Shown: positions 49,637-59,706 of the stretch, in pieces
Layout: each line of letters starts with the position of its first letter
Position numbering within the stretch: position 1 is the stretch's first letter
NCBI GenBank assembly: GCA_020847515.1
Contig: JADLBW010000142.1
Coordinates: 1-64,000 of the forward strand
Direction: 5' to 3'
From: Pirellulales bacterium
GTDB lineage: Bacteria; Planctomycetota; Planctomycetia; Pirellulales; Lacipirellulaceae
Length of the DNA stretch: 64,000 bases
Position numbers and translations under genes: made by a program
The notes under the pieces: generated by a model
What the model was told of the DNA's origin: nothing
Database searches by the model: none
Seen by the model: only the letters and a program-made list of their open reading frames with translations

Positions 49637-50125
49637 ATGCCCGCCCTCGATCCCTCTTCCCAACAGCACCAGCAGATGACGCCCGGTGCGTCGCTGCGTC
49701 GACGGGCGCCCAGCGTCTTAGCCCTCGCGCTGTTAACGGCGTTCGCCTGCAGCAAGCCCAGCGATCGCCTTGCCGTCAGCGGTCAAGTCATGCTTAACGG
49801 CGCGCCGCTCGATAGCGGCTCGATTCGGTTCACCTCGCAAGGCGAGGGTCGGCTCGTCGCCTCGGGAGCTATGATTCAAGGCGGGATTTACTCCATCCCG
49901 CAGGCTAAGGGGCTGTTGCCAGGGACGTACCAGGTCGAAATCTATTCGCCCGACAACAGCGCCCCGCCGGTCATGATTCGCCAGGCGCCCGGGGGGCCCG
50001 GCATCCCGGTCGCCCCGGAACGCATTCCGCCGGAATACAACTCCGCCAGCAACAAGACGATCGAAGTTTCGCGCGAGGGAAATAATCAGTTTGATTTCAA
50101 CATCGCCAGCCAGCGCGGCAAATGA
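49637..50125 (+). CDS. Small lipoprotein with carboxypeptidase-regulatory-like fold
   Basis: A lipoprotein of about 162 residues from the ATG at 49637 (a GTG at 49616 and an ATG at 49676 are alternatives). SVLALALLTAFAC is a signal peptide ending in a lipobox Cys, so the protein should be lipid-anchored. The following domain (LAVSGQVMLNGAPLDSGSIR, GGIYSIPQAKGLLPGTYQVE) is the transthyretin/carboxypeptidase-regulatory-like beta sandwich found in many planctomycetal lipoproteins. It sits 37 bases upstream of the DUF1559 gene, the usual pairing. Function is not established. Confidence 0.78.
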   Translation: MPALDPSSQQHQQMTPGASLRRRAPSVLALALLTAFACSKPSDRLAVSGQVMLNGAPLDSGSIRFTSQGEGRLVASGAMIQGGIYSIPQAKGLLPGTYQVEIYSPDNSAPPVMIRQAPGGPGIPVAPERIPPEYNSASNKTIEVSREGNNQFDFNIASQRGK

Positions 50126-50162
50126 CGCCCGGCCGACGCACTACTTCTCTTGAGGTGGTCAA

Positions 50163-51134
50163 ATGAGGATCAAGACCAAACCGGGGTTTACCCTGGTCGA
50201 ATTGTTGGTGGTGATTGCCATCATCGGCGTACTGGTCGCCTTGCTCTTGCCTGCCGTGCAAGCGGCCCGCGAATCGGCGCGCCGGAACCAGTGTACCAAC
50301 AACTTAAGACAGCTCGGCCTGGCAATGCAGAACTATCACGACAGCCAAGGGCACTTGCCGGCCGGCAACATAAGCTGTTGCTGGGGCACCTGGCAAATGT
50401 CGATCCTGCCGTACATCGAGCAACAGCAGTTAGGCGCCCAGTACCGCTTCCTTCCCAAGGACGCGACGTTTCACCTCAATGAGTATCGCTACGACGCCGA
50501 AAACCCCTCGGCCGCACCCGAAGTCAACAACTTGAAAGTGGTGCGAACTCGCATCTCTACGTTAACGTGTCCCAGCGATGAACCGCAGGCCGACGCTCGG
50601 GAAGTTACCTACCACAACTACGTCGCCAACTACGGCAATACGAATCATGTCGGCTGGGACCACCTCGGCCCGGCGAACCCGGCCTGGATCAAGTACCTGG
50701 GCAGCCCGTTTGTGGGGGACGATTGGAACCCGCAACCGGTGATCGCCGTCACCTTCCGCAAGATCACCGACGGTCTGAGCAATAGCCTGCTGGCCGCCGA
50801 AACGATCCAAGGCCAGAACGGCGACCTTCGCGGATTCACGTGGTGGGGCTGGGGCGCCGGCTTCGAATCGCGGGCCGCGCCCAACGCCAGCGATCCCGAT
50901 ACGATGCAATACGCCGGCGCCTGCAACCCGGTCGATCCCAACCCGCCGTGCACCGCCCCGTCCTCGGCCGGCAATCTGTTTTGGTCCGCCGCCCGCAGCC
51001 GGCATCCCGGCGGAGTCAACGTCGTGATGTGCGACGCTTCGGTCCACTTTGTGGCCGATGCGATCGATCTGGCCGCCTGGCGGGCCGCCAGTACCACCCA
51101 AGGCGAAGAGACCCTCGCCTCGCTGTCGCCTTAG
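50163..51134 (+). CDS. DUF1559 prepilin-like protein
   Basis: Prepilin-type N-terminus [24 protein letters not shown], cleaved before Phe by a prepilin peptidase, followed by the DUF1559 (SBP_bac_10) domain. The start of that domain, [21 protein letters not shown], and its H-x9-DG-type C-terminus, [19 protein letters not shown], are both clear. Length 323 is typical. GAGGTGG precedes the ATG at 50163. These proteins form a large paralogous family in planctomycetes and are thought to be pilin-like surface components. The lipoprotein upstream is probably co-transcribed. Confidence 0.93.
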   Translation: MRIKTKPGFTLVELLVVIAIIGVLVALLLPAVQAARESARRNQCTNNLRQLGLAMQNYHDSQGHLPAGNISCCWGTWQMSILPYIEQQQLGAQYRFLPKDATFHLNEYRYDAENPSAAPEVNNLKVVRTRISTLTCPSDEPQADAREVTYHNYVANYGNTNHVGWDHLGPANPAWIKYLGSPFVGDDWNPQPVIAVTFRKITDGLSNSLLAAETIQGQNGDLRGFTWWGWGAGFESRAAPNASDPDTMQYAGACNPVDPNPPCTAPSSAGNLFWSAARSRHPGGVNVVMCDASVHFVADAIDLAAWRAASTTQGEETLASLSP

Positions 51135-51178
51135 CCGCGAATGTCCGCCTGCGCTGGGCGACGCATGCGTTCAGGCCC

Positions 51179-52315
51179 TCATGCTGAGAGGGCCCGCGGC
51201 GGCGCCGCGCGATTGTCCTCTGCCCGATGCGCGCCGGCTCGTCGCCACAGGGCCGCGATTTCCGAGGTAAGCGATCGCGCTTCCGTCAGCCGGTAGGGCG
51301 AATCCGCCGGCAACTCCGCCATCAATCGGCGATGCGCTCTGGCCAGCGCGTGATACGGCATCGTTGGAAAGATGTGATGCAAGGCATGGAACCGCAGCCC
51401 TACCGGCGCCCACAACCCGGCGATCAAGGGGTTATGCGGATAGTTCACCGAGTCGACCATCTGCTCGACGAACGTCATTTCTCTGCCGCGGCTGGTCCAG
51501 CGATGGGCGCCTAAGGTCCGCAAGGCGTTAACGCCTACGATAAAAACGCCGGTCAGATATACCTGTGCTATAAACATCAGCGAGAGCGGTTCGTCAAAGA
51601 TCAGCCCGTTGTTGACGGTCATTCGCGAGACCATCGCCCATACGAACAGAAAACAGAGCGCCTCCTGCAGCCGGATCAGCCGCAGGGCCTTCTTCGTAGG
51701 CAGCGGGCGAATGTATTTGGGATCCATCACCATCGAGGATGCGTGCCGATGCACCCAGTCGCGCAAGGGCGGGTTGATCCACGTCAGCGGCGTCAGCACG
51801 CCCCAGCGCACCACGGCCAATGCCGGAATCACCAGCACCTGCGACAGGTAAAACAGGATCTGCCGCGCGGGCATATGCGACAGCGGAATGTATTCGCCGT
51901 CGTCCGCCGTACCGTAGTGCTTGCGGCGGTGATGATCGATGTGCGTGTAATAGACGAACGAGGGAATCAAGAACGGAATCCCGCAGAGCAGGTTCCAGAC
52001 GATCCGAAAGACGCGAAACTGGTTCGCCGGAATGTGCACCAGTTCATGTATAAACAGCGAGCACCGGTAGTAGAGCAGCGCCGACGCCAGAAAGAAAACA
52101 ACCCGCAGCGGCCAGTGCCACTCGGCGGCAGCCGTGACGACTTCCGGACGGCTCGTCAGCGCGAAGCACGCCACCCCGGCAGACCAGCTTACGAGGAAGT
52201 CCGTCCAATAGATCCAGGGGTTCGGCCGAAAGTATGGACCTACAATCCGTCGGGCCTCGGCCAAAGAAAACGAACCCGCTGGCACGTTCGATACCGAAAA
52301 CTGACGCGTCGTCAC
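51179..52315 (-). CDS. Membrane fatty acid desaturase family protein
   Basis: Integral membrane di-iron oxygenase or desaturase. The three His boxes are HELVH, HIDHHRRKHYG and LHHIFPTMPYH, with several TM helices between. The 650-residue ORF overlaps the divergent ketosynthase-like gene and has no Met for a long stretch, so the true start is probably non-ATG. The GTG at 52315 (VTTRQFSVSN, with GAGGCAGGCGG upstream) gives 378 residues, normal for the family; a GTG near 52437 is an alternative. It is divergent to a ketosynthase homologue, suggesting a lipid or pigment theme. Substrate is unknown. Confidence 0.82.
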   Translation of the reverse strand: MTTRQFSVSNVPAGSFSLAEARRIVGPYFRPNPWIYWTDFLVSWSAGVACFALTSRPEVVTAAAEWHWPLRVVFFLASALLYYRCSLFIHELVHIPANQFRVFRIVWNLLCGIPFLIPSFVYYTHIDHHRRKHYGTADDGEYIPLSHMPARQILFYLSQVLVIPALAVVRWGVLTPLTWINPPLRDWVHRHASSMVMDPKYIRPLPTKKALRLIRLQEALCFLFVWAMVSRMTVNNGLIFDEPLSLMFIAQVYLTGVFIVGVNALRTLGAHRWTSRGREMTFVEQMVDSVNYPHNPLIAGLWAPVGLRFHALHHIFPTMPYHALARAHRRLMAELPADSPYRLTEARSLTSEIAALWRRAGAHRAEDNRAAPPRALSA

Positions 52316-52639
52316 AATACCGCCTGCCTCAAAACACCGTACGGACGCCTGCACCCGCCGACCATTCCCAAACCGCAGCTCCACCAGTCTGCTGGCAATG
52401 TCTTCGGCCGTGCGGCCGCCGGGGATGCAGGGATTCACCTCGTTGAGCGAATAAGCGGCCCCCCTGTTACAATACGCACAATACGCAGGGCCGGTGGACT
52501 TATCCACTTGCTTGCCTCTGGTCGATCCGCGACTGCTTGTTGCTCGCTGGCGGGAGGGATAGACTAACAAGATTGCCGCAAAAACAGCGTTTTTTGGGCC
52601 ATTTGCCGTCAGTTGGAACACCCTTGCCTGGCTGAATCC
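52316..52639. promoter_or_regulatory. Divergent region between desaturase and ketosynthase-like genes
   Basis: About 320 bases that should contain both promoters, unless the desaturase begins further upstream at a GTG. TTACAATACGCACAATACGC near 52467 is AT-richer than the rest. No firm site can be named. Confidence 0.35.
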
Positions 52640-53908
52640 GTGCACGAAGTCGTCGTCACCGGCATGGGAATCGTGTGCCCAATCGGCGTGGGCGCCGATG
52701 CGGTTTGGGCCGCGCTCGAAAGCGGCCGCAGCGGCGTGCGAGTCGTTCCGGAACTGGCCGAGGCCGGCCTGCCCATCCCGATTGCCGGCGACGTGTCCGA
52801 TTTCGACCCCAAGGAGTACGTCAAACCGCGAAAATCGCTCAAGGTGATGTCCCGTGAGACGCAAATGGGATTCACCGCCGCCGAAATGGCCTGGGACGCC
52901 GCCGGGCTGGCGGAGGCCCGAGTCGATCCCGAGCGGCTGGGCGTCACCAGCGGCTCGAACATGTTCTGCCCCGAGGTGGCCGAACTGGCCCTGGCCTGCC
53001 GGGCCAGCGACGCAGGCGGCGGCCAGTTCGACTTCTCTCGCTGGGGCAGCGACGGGCTCCGCGAAATCTTTCCGCTCTGGTTGCTGAAATACCTGCCCAA
53101 CATGGCCCCGGCGCATACGAGCATCGTTCACGACGCCCGCGGGCCGAGCAATTCCATCGTCGCTGGCGATACTTCAGGCCTCCTAGCCATCATCGAGGCC
53201 GCCGACGTCGTCGCCCGCGGCCACGCCGACGTCATGCTGGCGGGCGGCGCCAGCTCGACGATCGCCTGGATGGACCTGCTGTGGCACGCCGGCGCCCGGC
53301 TGTCACGACGCATTGAAGAACCCGCGCGGGCCTGCCGGCCGTTCGACGCCAATCGCGACGGCATGGTCGGCGGCGAAGGCGCCGCCATGTTTGTCCTCGA
53401 AACCCGCGACCACGCCAGGGCGCGCGGCGCCCGACCGCTCGCCCGACTGCTAGGCCATGGACGCCGCCACGAACCGCCAGCCATCGAATCCTACCGACCG
53501 ACCGGCCGCAGCATCGTGCAGGCCATCGATGCGGCCTTGCGCATGGCGGACCTGAAGGCGAGCGACGTCGGACATGTCAACGCCCACGGGCTGAGCACCC
53601 AAATCGACGATCGTATCGAGGCCGAGGCCATCCAAAAGACGCTCGGCGACGTACCGGTGACGGCCCCTAAAAGCTGGATGGGCAACATCGGCCCCGCCGG
53701 CGGCGCGGTGGAATTGGCCGTCAGCCTGCTTGGCCTGCAACAGAGGGGCCAAATCCCGCCGACGCTCAACTACGAAACTCCCGATCCCAAATGCCCCGTA
53801 AACGTAGTGACCGAGTTCGCCACGGCCGCAACCCCGCTGATCCTCGCCCTCAGCCACAAGACGACCGGCCAGGCCGTCTCGCTCCTGGTGGCCGTCGAGA
53901 GGGAATGA
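52640..53908 (+). CDS. Beta-ketoacyl synthase-like protein lacking the catalytic Cys
   Basis: Thiolase-fold protein of the FabF/KAS family, 422 residues from the GTG at 52640 (VHEVVVTGMGIVCPIG); the ORF track uses a TTG at 52613. The fold is complete, but the nucleophile motif that normally reads TACTSG is AGDTSG, putting Asp at the Cys position (residue 177, codon 53168-53170). The first catalytic His is kept (VNAHGLST), while the second (normally GHLLGA) is Asn (MGNIGPAGG). It is therefore unlikely to condense acyl chains; a structural, chain-length-factor-like or decarboxylase role is possible. It is divergent to the desaturase. Confidence 0.85.
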   Translation: MHEVVVTGMGIVCPIGVGADAVWAALESGRSGVRVVPELAEAGLPIPIAGDVSDFDPKEYVKPRKSLKVMSRETQMGFTAAEMAWDAAGLAEARVDPERLGVTSGSNMFCPEVAELALACRASDAGGGQFDFSRWGSDGLREIFPLWLLKYLPNMAPAHTSIVHDARGPSNSIVAGDTSGLLAIIEAADVVARGHADVMLAGGASSTIAWMDLLWHAGARLSRRIEEPARACRPFDANRDGMVGGEGAAMFVLETRDHARARGARPLARLLGHGRRHEPPAIESYRPTGRSIVQAIDAALRMADLKASDVGHVNAHGLSTQIDDRIEAEAIQKTLGDVPVTAPKSWMGNIGPAGGAVELAVSLLGLQQRGQIPPTLNYETPDPKCPVNVVTEFATAATPLILALSHKTTGQAVSLLVAVERE

Positions 53909-53945
53909 CCAAAAGCCACGAAACCCAGGCCTAATCGGCCATCAG

Positions 53946-53996
53946 AGCTTGGTCATTGATACTTGGTCATTGGTGCTTGGTCATTGTCGCCTGTCA
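53946..53996. repeat. Heptamer array abutting the smpB stop
   Basis: In the smpB sense, TGACAGG CGACAAT GACCAAG CACCAAT GACCAAG TATCAAT GACCAAG. The first unit contains the smpB stop codon. Only one arm of the usual palindrome is obvious. Confidence 0.75.
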
Positions 53997-54545
53997 CCCG
54001 CGCCGCATCGCCCGGTTGATCTCCCGCTGCACGTCCTGCTTCTTGAGCGATTCGCGCTTGTCGTACATCTTCTTGCCGCGGCCCACGCCCAGCAGCACTT
54101 TGGCCCGGCCGCCTTTGAAGTACATCTTCAGCGGCACCAGCGTGAGGTTCTTCTCGTACGCCTGGCTGGCGAACTTCGCGATCTCCCGCCGGTGCAGCAG
54201 GAGCTTCCGTCGCCGCTTCGGCTCGTGGTTCCAGACGTTGGCCTGCTTGTACTCCTGGATGTCGCAGCCCACCAGCCACACCTCGCCGCGATCCATCCGC
54301 GCATACGCCTCCTCGAGCGACGCCTGCCCGGCGCGCAGGCTCTTCACCTCGCTGCCGGTGAGCATGATGCCGCACTCCAGCGTATCGAGCACTTCGTAGT
54401 TATGCCGGGCCTTGCGGTTCTGGGCGATCAGCCGCTCGTTGGGATCCTCGCCCTTGGCGCCCGACTTGTTCTTGCTGGTTTTGGCCGTAGTAGTAATTCC
54501 TTGCAATGCGAACGGGCGCCCGATGCGGGCCTGGCGCCCGTCCAT
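53994..54545 (-). CDS. smpB: SsrA-binding protein SmpB
   Basis: Binds tmRNA and delivers it to stalled ribosomes in trans-translation. Conserved blocks: NRKARHNYEVLDTLECGIMLTGSEVKSLR, then EVWLVGCDIQEYKQANVWNHEPKRRRKLLLHRREI and the C-terminal LGVGRGKKMYDKRESLKKQD. The core starts near ERLIAQNRKARHNY. The ATG at 54545 gives 183 residues, about 25 longer than usual, and a non-ATG start further in is possible. No tmRNA gene was recognised in the window. Its stop codon lies inside a heptamer repeat array. Confidence 0.92.
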   Translation of the reverse strand: MDGRQARIGRPFALQGITTTAKTSKNKSGAKGEDPNERLIAQNRKARHNYEVLDTLECGIMLTGSEVKSLRAGQASLEEAYARMDRGEVWLVGCDIQEYKQANVWNHEPKRRRKLLLHRREIAKFASQAYEKNLTLVPLKMYFKGGRAKVLLGVGRGKKMYDKRESLKKQDVQREINRAMRRG

Positions 54546-54775
54546 GCCGTCGCCGATGAACAGTCTGGCAGAATAGCCGTTAACACGGCTAAATGAAACC
54601 GGCCGCCCGGCAGCGCACCTTAGCGCCAAGCGGCAGGACGCAAAATCCAGCCCGAATGGCGGCTAGAAATTGCTGGGCAGTCCTGAGCCGGCGCCGACGT
54701 CCGAGGCGACTTGCGTGGTTAGCCGGCTGGCGAGTTCTTCCTCGCCCGCGACAGCCGACTAACGCACCTTTTGGC

Positions 54776-55066
54776 TCAATCGATTGAGGGCGCGATGCCC
54801 GGAGTTGCAGAAAACCCTGAAGCGCCCAGGTACAAATCTGGCATGATCGAACCGGGACGCCCGCCAGCCGCTGTCGCGAAATGATCGCGCAAATCGACGT
54901 GCAGTTGCACGCACTCGACAAAGCGGGCCCGCACCAGCGCGTCCTGCGTCAGCATATCGCTGAGCCGGGCAACATCCGTTACGTCGAGTTGCTCGTCGAG
55001 CAGCGCCCAGATCAGCGATTCCGCCTCGTCGAGCGCGATTTCGGGATTGACGCTATTGTCGTCCAT
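54776..55066 (-). pseudogene. N-terminal fragment of a FecR/LamG-type planctomycetal protein
   Basis: A 96-residue ORF from the ATG at 55066: ESLIWALLDEQLDVTDVARL and FVECVQLHVDLRDHF match the N-terminal helical segment that precedes the TM and FecR or LamG domains in many planctomycetal proteins encoded beside ECF sigma factors. Here the ORF stops soon after, with no TM helix, no FecR domain and no sigma factor nearby. It is probably a remnant, though a short stand-alone protein remains possible. No ribosome binding site is obvious. Confidence 0.45.
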
Positions 55067-55392
55067 ATTGAAGTAAGCGGCTCTAGTACCGAGCGGCTCC
55101 CCAGCCTGTCCAGGAATCAATCGCTAGCACCGCCGCGGTTGGATGCTCAGTCGATCTAGGCCCGCGCAACGCTACTGGTTGTCTTCGGCATCACCCGGTC
55201 GCAAACGATATGCCCATGTAGGAAATCTACGAAAAACGAGCAACGTTGGTTCGCCCACGGCGCAAAAAAGGCCCCCCGGACCGCTCCGTCGCCAGCGGGT
55301 CGGGCTGCTTTTGCGACCAGCGAGTTAGCCTGTGGGATTGACCTGCCAGTCGCAAAAGAAGCCCGACCCCGGCGCGCCCGTTCTCGCTGCGG
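55067..55392. other. Gap containing one inverted-repeat element
   Basis: About 325 bases. The only recognisable content is the TTTTGCGACTGG-type inverted repeat at 55297-55370, ending close to the 3' end of the phosphoesterase gene. The poly-A/CCCCCC stretch near 55266 may be terminator-like. Confidence 0.5.
55297..55370. repeat. TTTTGCGACTGG inverted repeat, intergenic copy
   Basis: GGGTCGGGCTGCTTTTGCGA opposite TCGCAAAAGAAGCCCGACCC with a short loop. It shares both arms with the copy embedded in uvrA at 41030-41102. Confidence 0.85.
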
Positions 55393-55875
55393 TCACAACT
55401 CGACAATCGTCGCCTCCAGCGACGGCAATTCGACGACCGCCAGCGAATGCGGATTCGCCCGGTACAACGCCCCAGGGTTCAGCACCAACGTCGGACCGCG
55501 GCGCTCGATCGCCGCCACGTGGGTGTGACCGTAACACACAAGATCCCACTGTCCGCTTTCGATCGTTTCTTGAAACCGCCGCCGATCGTCGCTGTGCAAC
55601 AGCGCGATTCGCTTTCCTCCAATGGCTAAATCGCCGAACTCGTAATGGCACGTCTTGCCCGCGGCTTCAATCGCCGCCGCCAGCGCCCGCCGGTTCGCGT
55701 CGCAGTTGCCGAATACGAAGTCGGTCGGCCACGGTGCGAACAGCGCGACCACCTCGGCCGAGCCGACGTCGCCGCAGTGGAGGACCCGCTCAACGGCGAG
55801 GCTCTCCAGCATTCGGATCGCCCGGCGCGTCTGATCGACGTGGCCGTGGGTATCGCTGACGATGCCTAGGCGCAT
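55393..55875 (-). CDS. Metallophosphoesterase, YfcE/MJ0936 family
   Basis: Small di-metal phosphodiesterase, 160 residues from the ATG at 55875. Metal motifs in order: GIVSDTHGH (D-x-H), HCGDVG (GD), GNCDAN (GNC/HD), LLHSD (GH-equivalent, here with Ser-Asp after His) and YGHTHVA (GHTH). YfcE-type enzymes hydrolyse phosphodiesters in vitro; the cellular substrate is unknown. It appears to be a single gene, with a palindromic repeat just beyond its 3' end. Confidence 0.88.
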   Translation of the reverse strand: MRLGIVSDTHGHVDQTRRAIRMLESLAVERVLHCGDVGSAEVVALFAPWPTDFVFGNCDANRRALAAAIEAAGKTCHYEFGDLAIGGKRIALLHSDDRRRFQETIESGQWDLVCYGHTHVAAIERRGPTLVLNPGALYRANPHSLAVVELPSLEATIVEL

Positions 55876-56097
55876 GGCAGGGGAGGGCAGGGTAGGGGGT
55901 TCGGAGTTCAAGGTTCAGCTAACAGGCGATATCCCGATCGTTCGCGCAAGGCAGGCGCAAGCGTCGCTAGGAACTTTCAGACGCCGCCTCGAACCGAGCG
56001 AGCTGGGCCCGCGAAGGCTCTCCGACGCGGGCGGCAACGACGCAGGATTTGCATTCGAAACTATTTGGCCGCGGCGGCGTCGCCGCGCCCATGTAAC

Positions 56098-57258
56098 TCA
56101 AATCGCGCTATATAGCCTTCGCTCAACCTCCGCCACGCGCATGCGCATCGCCCCATCGTACCCTGCCGCCGGCGCCGCTGCGAACACCGTCACTACTGGC
56201 TGCCCGGCGGCGATCGGCTCGCCCTCATGCGGCACGTCCGCCAGCGAACACTGATTGGGATCGATCGACGATTGCCCGCGAGCCCATGCCGCGAACTCGC
56301 CCGAGATCGTAACGCCGCGTCTGGCGAACAGAATCGCCTTGCCGTGCTGCTGGTCTGTGTTGACGGCCGGGGGCGCGCCGCGCGCACTGCCGCTCCCCAC
56401 GCACGCCGCCACATGCGCCGCCGCCACCGACTCGCCGCTGATCCGCTCGAGGATCTCGATTGAGGCCGTATACCGCGGATTGATCTCCACTATCCACGCG
56501 CGCTGGCCGGCTAGCACGAAATCGACGCCGACGACTCCGCGCATGTCGAATCGTTCGGCGAGCACCGTCCCCAGCAACGTAAGCTGCCCCAGGATTCGCC
56601 GACCAACCGCCAACGGCCCCGCCGAACCCGCGTACTGCCAACGCCTGGCGCCGGTCCACGACTCCCCGACGACCTGGCGCGTCACTCCCAACAATCGCGC
56701 GCCGCCCCGCGATACTATGAACGCGGCCGACGCCGCCACGCCTTCCACCAGCCGTTGACAAACGGCCCGTTGCTCCACGCAGCGGCTTGCCGCTTGCTCG
56801 TCGTCCAGGGCCCACACGCCCGCGCCGCTGGCGCCGCGATACGTCTTGCAGAGCCACGAACCATTCGGCGGCAGGCCGTGGGGCCCGGCCACCGTCTCGG
56901 GAATTAGCAGTCCCGCCCCGTTTAGCTCGTGCTGCAAAACGAACGGATCGCGAGCTCGCCGCAAGGCCTCGCCGCTGCAGCCCAACAGCGGCCGCAGCTT
57001 CGCCATCCGTTCAATCAGCGCCGGCTGATTCTCCAACGCTCCGGTATACAGCCAGCCGTCGCAGTCAGTCGCCGCCAGCCAGGCGGCCAGCCCCTCCGGA
57101 TACTCGTCGACGCGCGTCGCACGGCACGCTGCCGCCAGATCCGCGTCGGCAAACCGGTCCGCGGTCGCGACGTCATATCCGGCCCGCAGCGCCGAGAACG
57201 CCGCGGCCCGCGCACTGGCCCCCACGATCGCCAGTCGCCGCGCGCCCTTAGCCTTCAC
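56098..57258 (-). CDS. ATP-grasp domain protein (COG2232-like)
   Basis: A 386-residue cytosolic ATP-dependent carboxylate-amine or carboxylate-thiol ligase-like protein. The GTG start at 57258 overlaps the 3' end of the pyrophosphohydrolase gene by 11 bases. Features: N-terminal Rossmann-like AIVGASARAAAFSALRAGYD, ATP-grasp lysine region SWLCKTYRGASGAGVW, and metal-ligand block GVDFVLAGQRAWIVEINPRYTASIE. The resemblance is to ATP-grasp proteins found with tetrahydromethanopterin-linked C1 genes in methylotrophs and planctomycetes, but no other such gene is in the window. That role remains a suggestion. Confidence 0.72.
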   Translation of the reverse strand: MKAKGARRLAIVGASARAAAFSALRAGYDVATADRFADADLAAACRATRVDEYPEGLAAWLAATDCDGWLYTGALENQPALIERMAKLRPLLGCSGEALRRARDPFVLQHELNGAGLLIPETVAGPHGLPPNGSWLCKTYRGASGAGVWALDDEQAASRCVEQRAVCQRLVEGVAASAAFIVSRGGARLLGVTRQVVGESWTGARRWQYAGSAGPLAVGRRILGQLTLLGTVLAERFDMRGVVGVDFVLAGQRAWIVEINPRYTASIEILERISGESVAAAHVAACVGSGSARGAPPAVNTDQQHGKAILFARRGVTISGEFAAWARGQSSIDPNQCSLADVPHEGEPIAAGQPVVTVFAAAPAAGYDGAMRMRVAEVERRLYSAI

Positions 57259-57607
57259 GGCTGTACCGCCCGCGAAACGCCTCGGCCGGATACTTTTGGC
57301 GGTTCTTCACCATCTTGTTGCGGATGGCGTCCGACACGTCGATCCCCAACTCGTTGGCCAGCGCCAGCGAATAGCCGATGACGTCGGCCAGCTCCTCGGC
57401 GATCGGCGCCAGCCTGGCGGCGTCGCTGGCCAATTGCCGCGAGGCCTCCGAGTCGATCCACTGGAAATGCTCCATCAGCTCGGCCGCCTCGATCGCCAGC
57501 GCCATCGAGATGTTCTTAGGCGCATGAAACTGCCGCCAGTCCCGCTCTTCCACAAACTGCCGAATAATCTGCCGCAGCTCTTCCACCGTAGTCGCCGCAT
57601 CGCTCAT
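57248..57607 (-). CDS. MazG-like nucleotide pyrophosphohydrolase
   Basis: All-alpha NTP pyrophosphatase, 120 residues incl. stop from the ATG at 57607 (MSDAATTVEELRQIIR); an ATG at 57619 is also possible. The ExxE...ExxD metal motifs are clear: EAAELMEHFQW and EELADVIGYSLALANELGID. KNISMALAIEAAELMEHF is diagnostic of the RS21-C6/MazG-like group that hydrolyses dCTP-type or aberrant nucleotides. The 209-residue ORF extends upstream through two dispersed repeats and is not credible. It is translationally linked to the ATP-grasp gene. Confidence 0.87.
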   Translation of the reverse strand: MSDAATTVEELRQIIRQFVEERDWRQFHAPKNISMALAIEAAELMEHFQWIDSEASRQLASDAARLAPIAEELADVIGYSLALANELGIDVSDAIRNKMVKNRQKYPAEAFRGRYSREG

Positions 57608-57683
57608 CAGTAAATCCATCAAGAACTTCTCAGGACCGGCCGCCGCCCCCACCCATAACATCCTGCCGGTCCCCCCCTGGCGG

Positions 57684-57713
57684 ACCCTCGCAAGGAGGGC
57701 TAGGGAAGGGGAT
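57684..57713. repeat. CCCTC-GAGGG hairpin repeat, short copy
   Basis: ACCCTCGCAAGGAGGGCTAG-GGAAGGGGAT. Weaker copy of the CCCTCCC/GGGAGGG family with the same CTAGGG tail. Confidence 0.55.
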
Positions 57714-57765
57714 GAACCAGCCTCACGCGCGGCCCGAATGACCGTTGCGCCGCTAAAGGGCCCCT

Positions 57766-57855
57766 GCAGCCCCGGCCTCCGGCCGGGGGGTCGCACCCCC
57801 TTGGGATCGACGTTGTCCCGATGGAAAGCGACCCCCGGCCAAAGGCCGGGGCTGC
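57766..57855. repeat. GC-rich palindromic element
   Basis: Left arm GCAGCCCCGGCCTCCGGCCG-GGGGGTCGC, right arm GCGACCCCCGGCCAAAGGCC-GGGGCTGC. Each arm itself contains a smaller hairpin (GGCCTCCGGCC, GGCCAAAGGCC). The 33-base centre is CACCCCCTTGGGATCGACGT and beyond. Only one copy was seen in this window. Confidence 0.8.
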
Positions 57856-58226
57856 GTTCGATGAGTCCATGGCCCATTGCCTGCGCTCAATAATATCAAA
57901 CCGACGTGGGGCTCACGGCGCCCTAAGTGCAGCATAATAGCGCCCGCCAGGGCTTTGTCACAATCCCGCAGGCGAGCGTCTCCGATGAACGCAATTCCGC
58001 ATTCGACAAAACCCCTCGCGAGTTTTGGCCCCCCCGGCGCGCCAGACCTGACTGGCCGATCCGCATTTCGGAGCAACGCGACCACGCCAGGCGCGTCCGC
58101 CAATTTGCTACCGCCGCAGGCTTTCTTAAAATGGCTTGCTCCCCCGGTGACGATACTTTCCCTACCGGCCCATACCGCCCCGCGGCGCCAGCACTGCCAG
58201 CGGGACGCTCGGAAAAAGCAAACGCC
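57856..58226. other. Region upstream of larC
   Basis: About 370 bases. The larC ORF remains open here, but the translated sequence is unlike any LarC N-terminus. No other gene is seen. CGGAAAAAG near 58210 is the likely ribosome binding site region. Confidence 0.45.
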
Positions 58227-59414
<1,188 letters not shown>

Positions 59415-59425
59415 GGGGAGGATTG

Positions 59426-59706
59426 AAATCGTCTACTTTGGATCGAATCCAGACCCGCGACACACGCATGCGGACGCGCGAAGAAACCACTAAGCGGCGA
59501 AGACGCATGAAGCAACGAAGTTCCAACAATGGAACCGCTGGTAAACGCCAGCGGGCGCTAAGCGGATCGGCCTTCATGGGCGTCCCTCAGCGGTTGCTTG
59601 CCTCTTGCGTCGCAGCGCCTCGGTGGTTGTGCCCGGTTGATCCTTTCGCGTCTTTCAGCGTGTCTTCGCGGGTATGAACCGCGTTATTATCGTTCAAGGA
59701 AGAGCC
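59426..59706. other. Gap with CGCGAA/CGAAGACGC repeats
   Basis: About 280 bases. It contains ACTAAGCGGCGAAGACGCAT near 59491 and CCTTTCGCGTCTTTCAGCGT-GTCTTCGCGGG at 59642, both relatives of the CGCGAA family. No gene apart from the leader of the small ORF downstream. Confidence 0.5.

Noticed and set aside
52316-53131. N-terminal part of the 650-residue desaturase ORF
   Set aside because: It overlaps the ketosynthase-like gene antisense and its translation has no desaturase features. A GTG start near 52315 explains the protein better.
57927-58226. 100-residue N-terminal extension of LarC
   Set aside because: LarC proteins start at MRIAYLDCASG. The extension has no similarity to the family and overlaps intergenic DNA.
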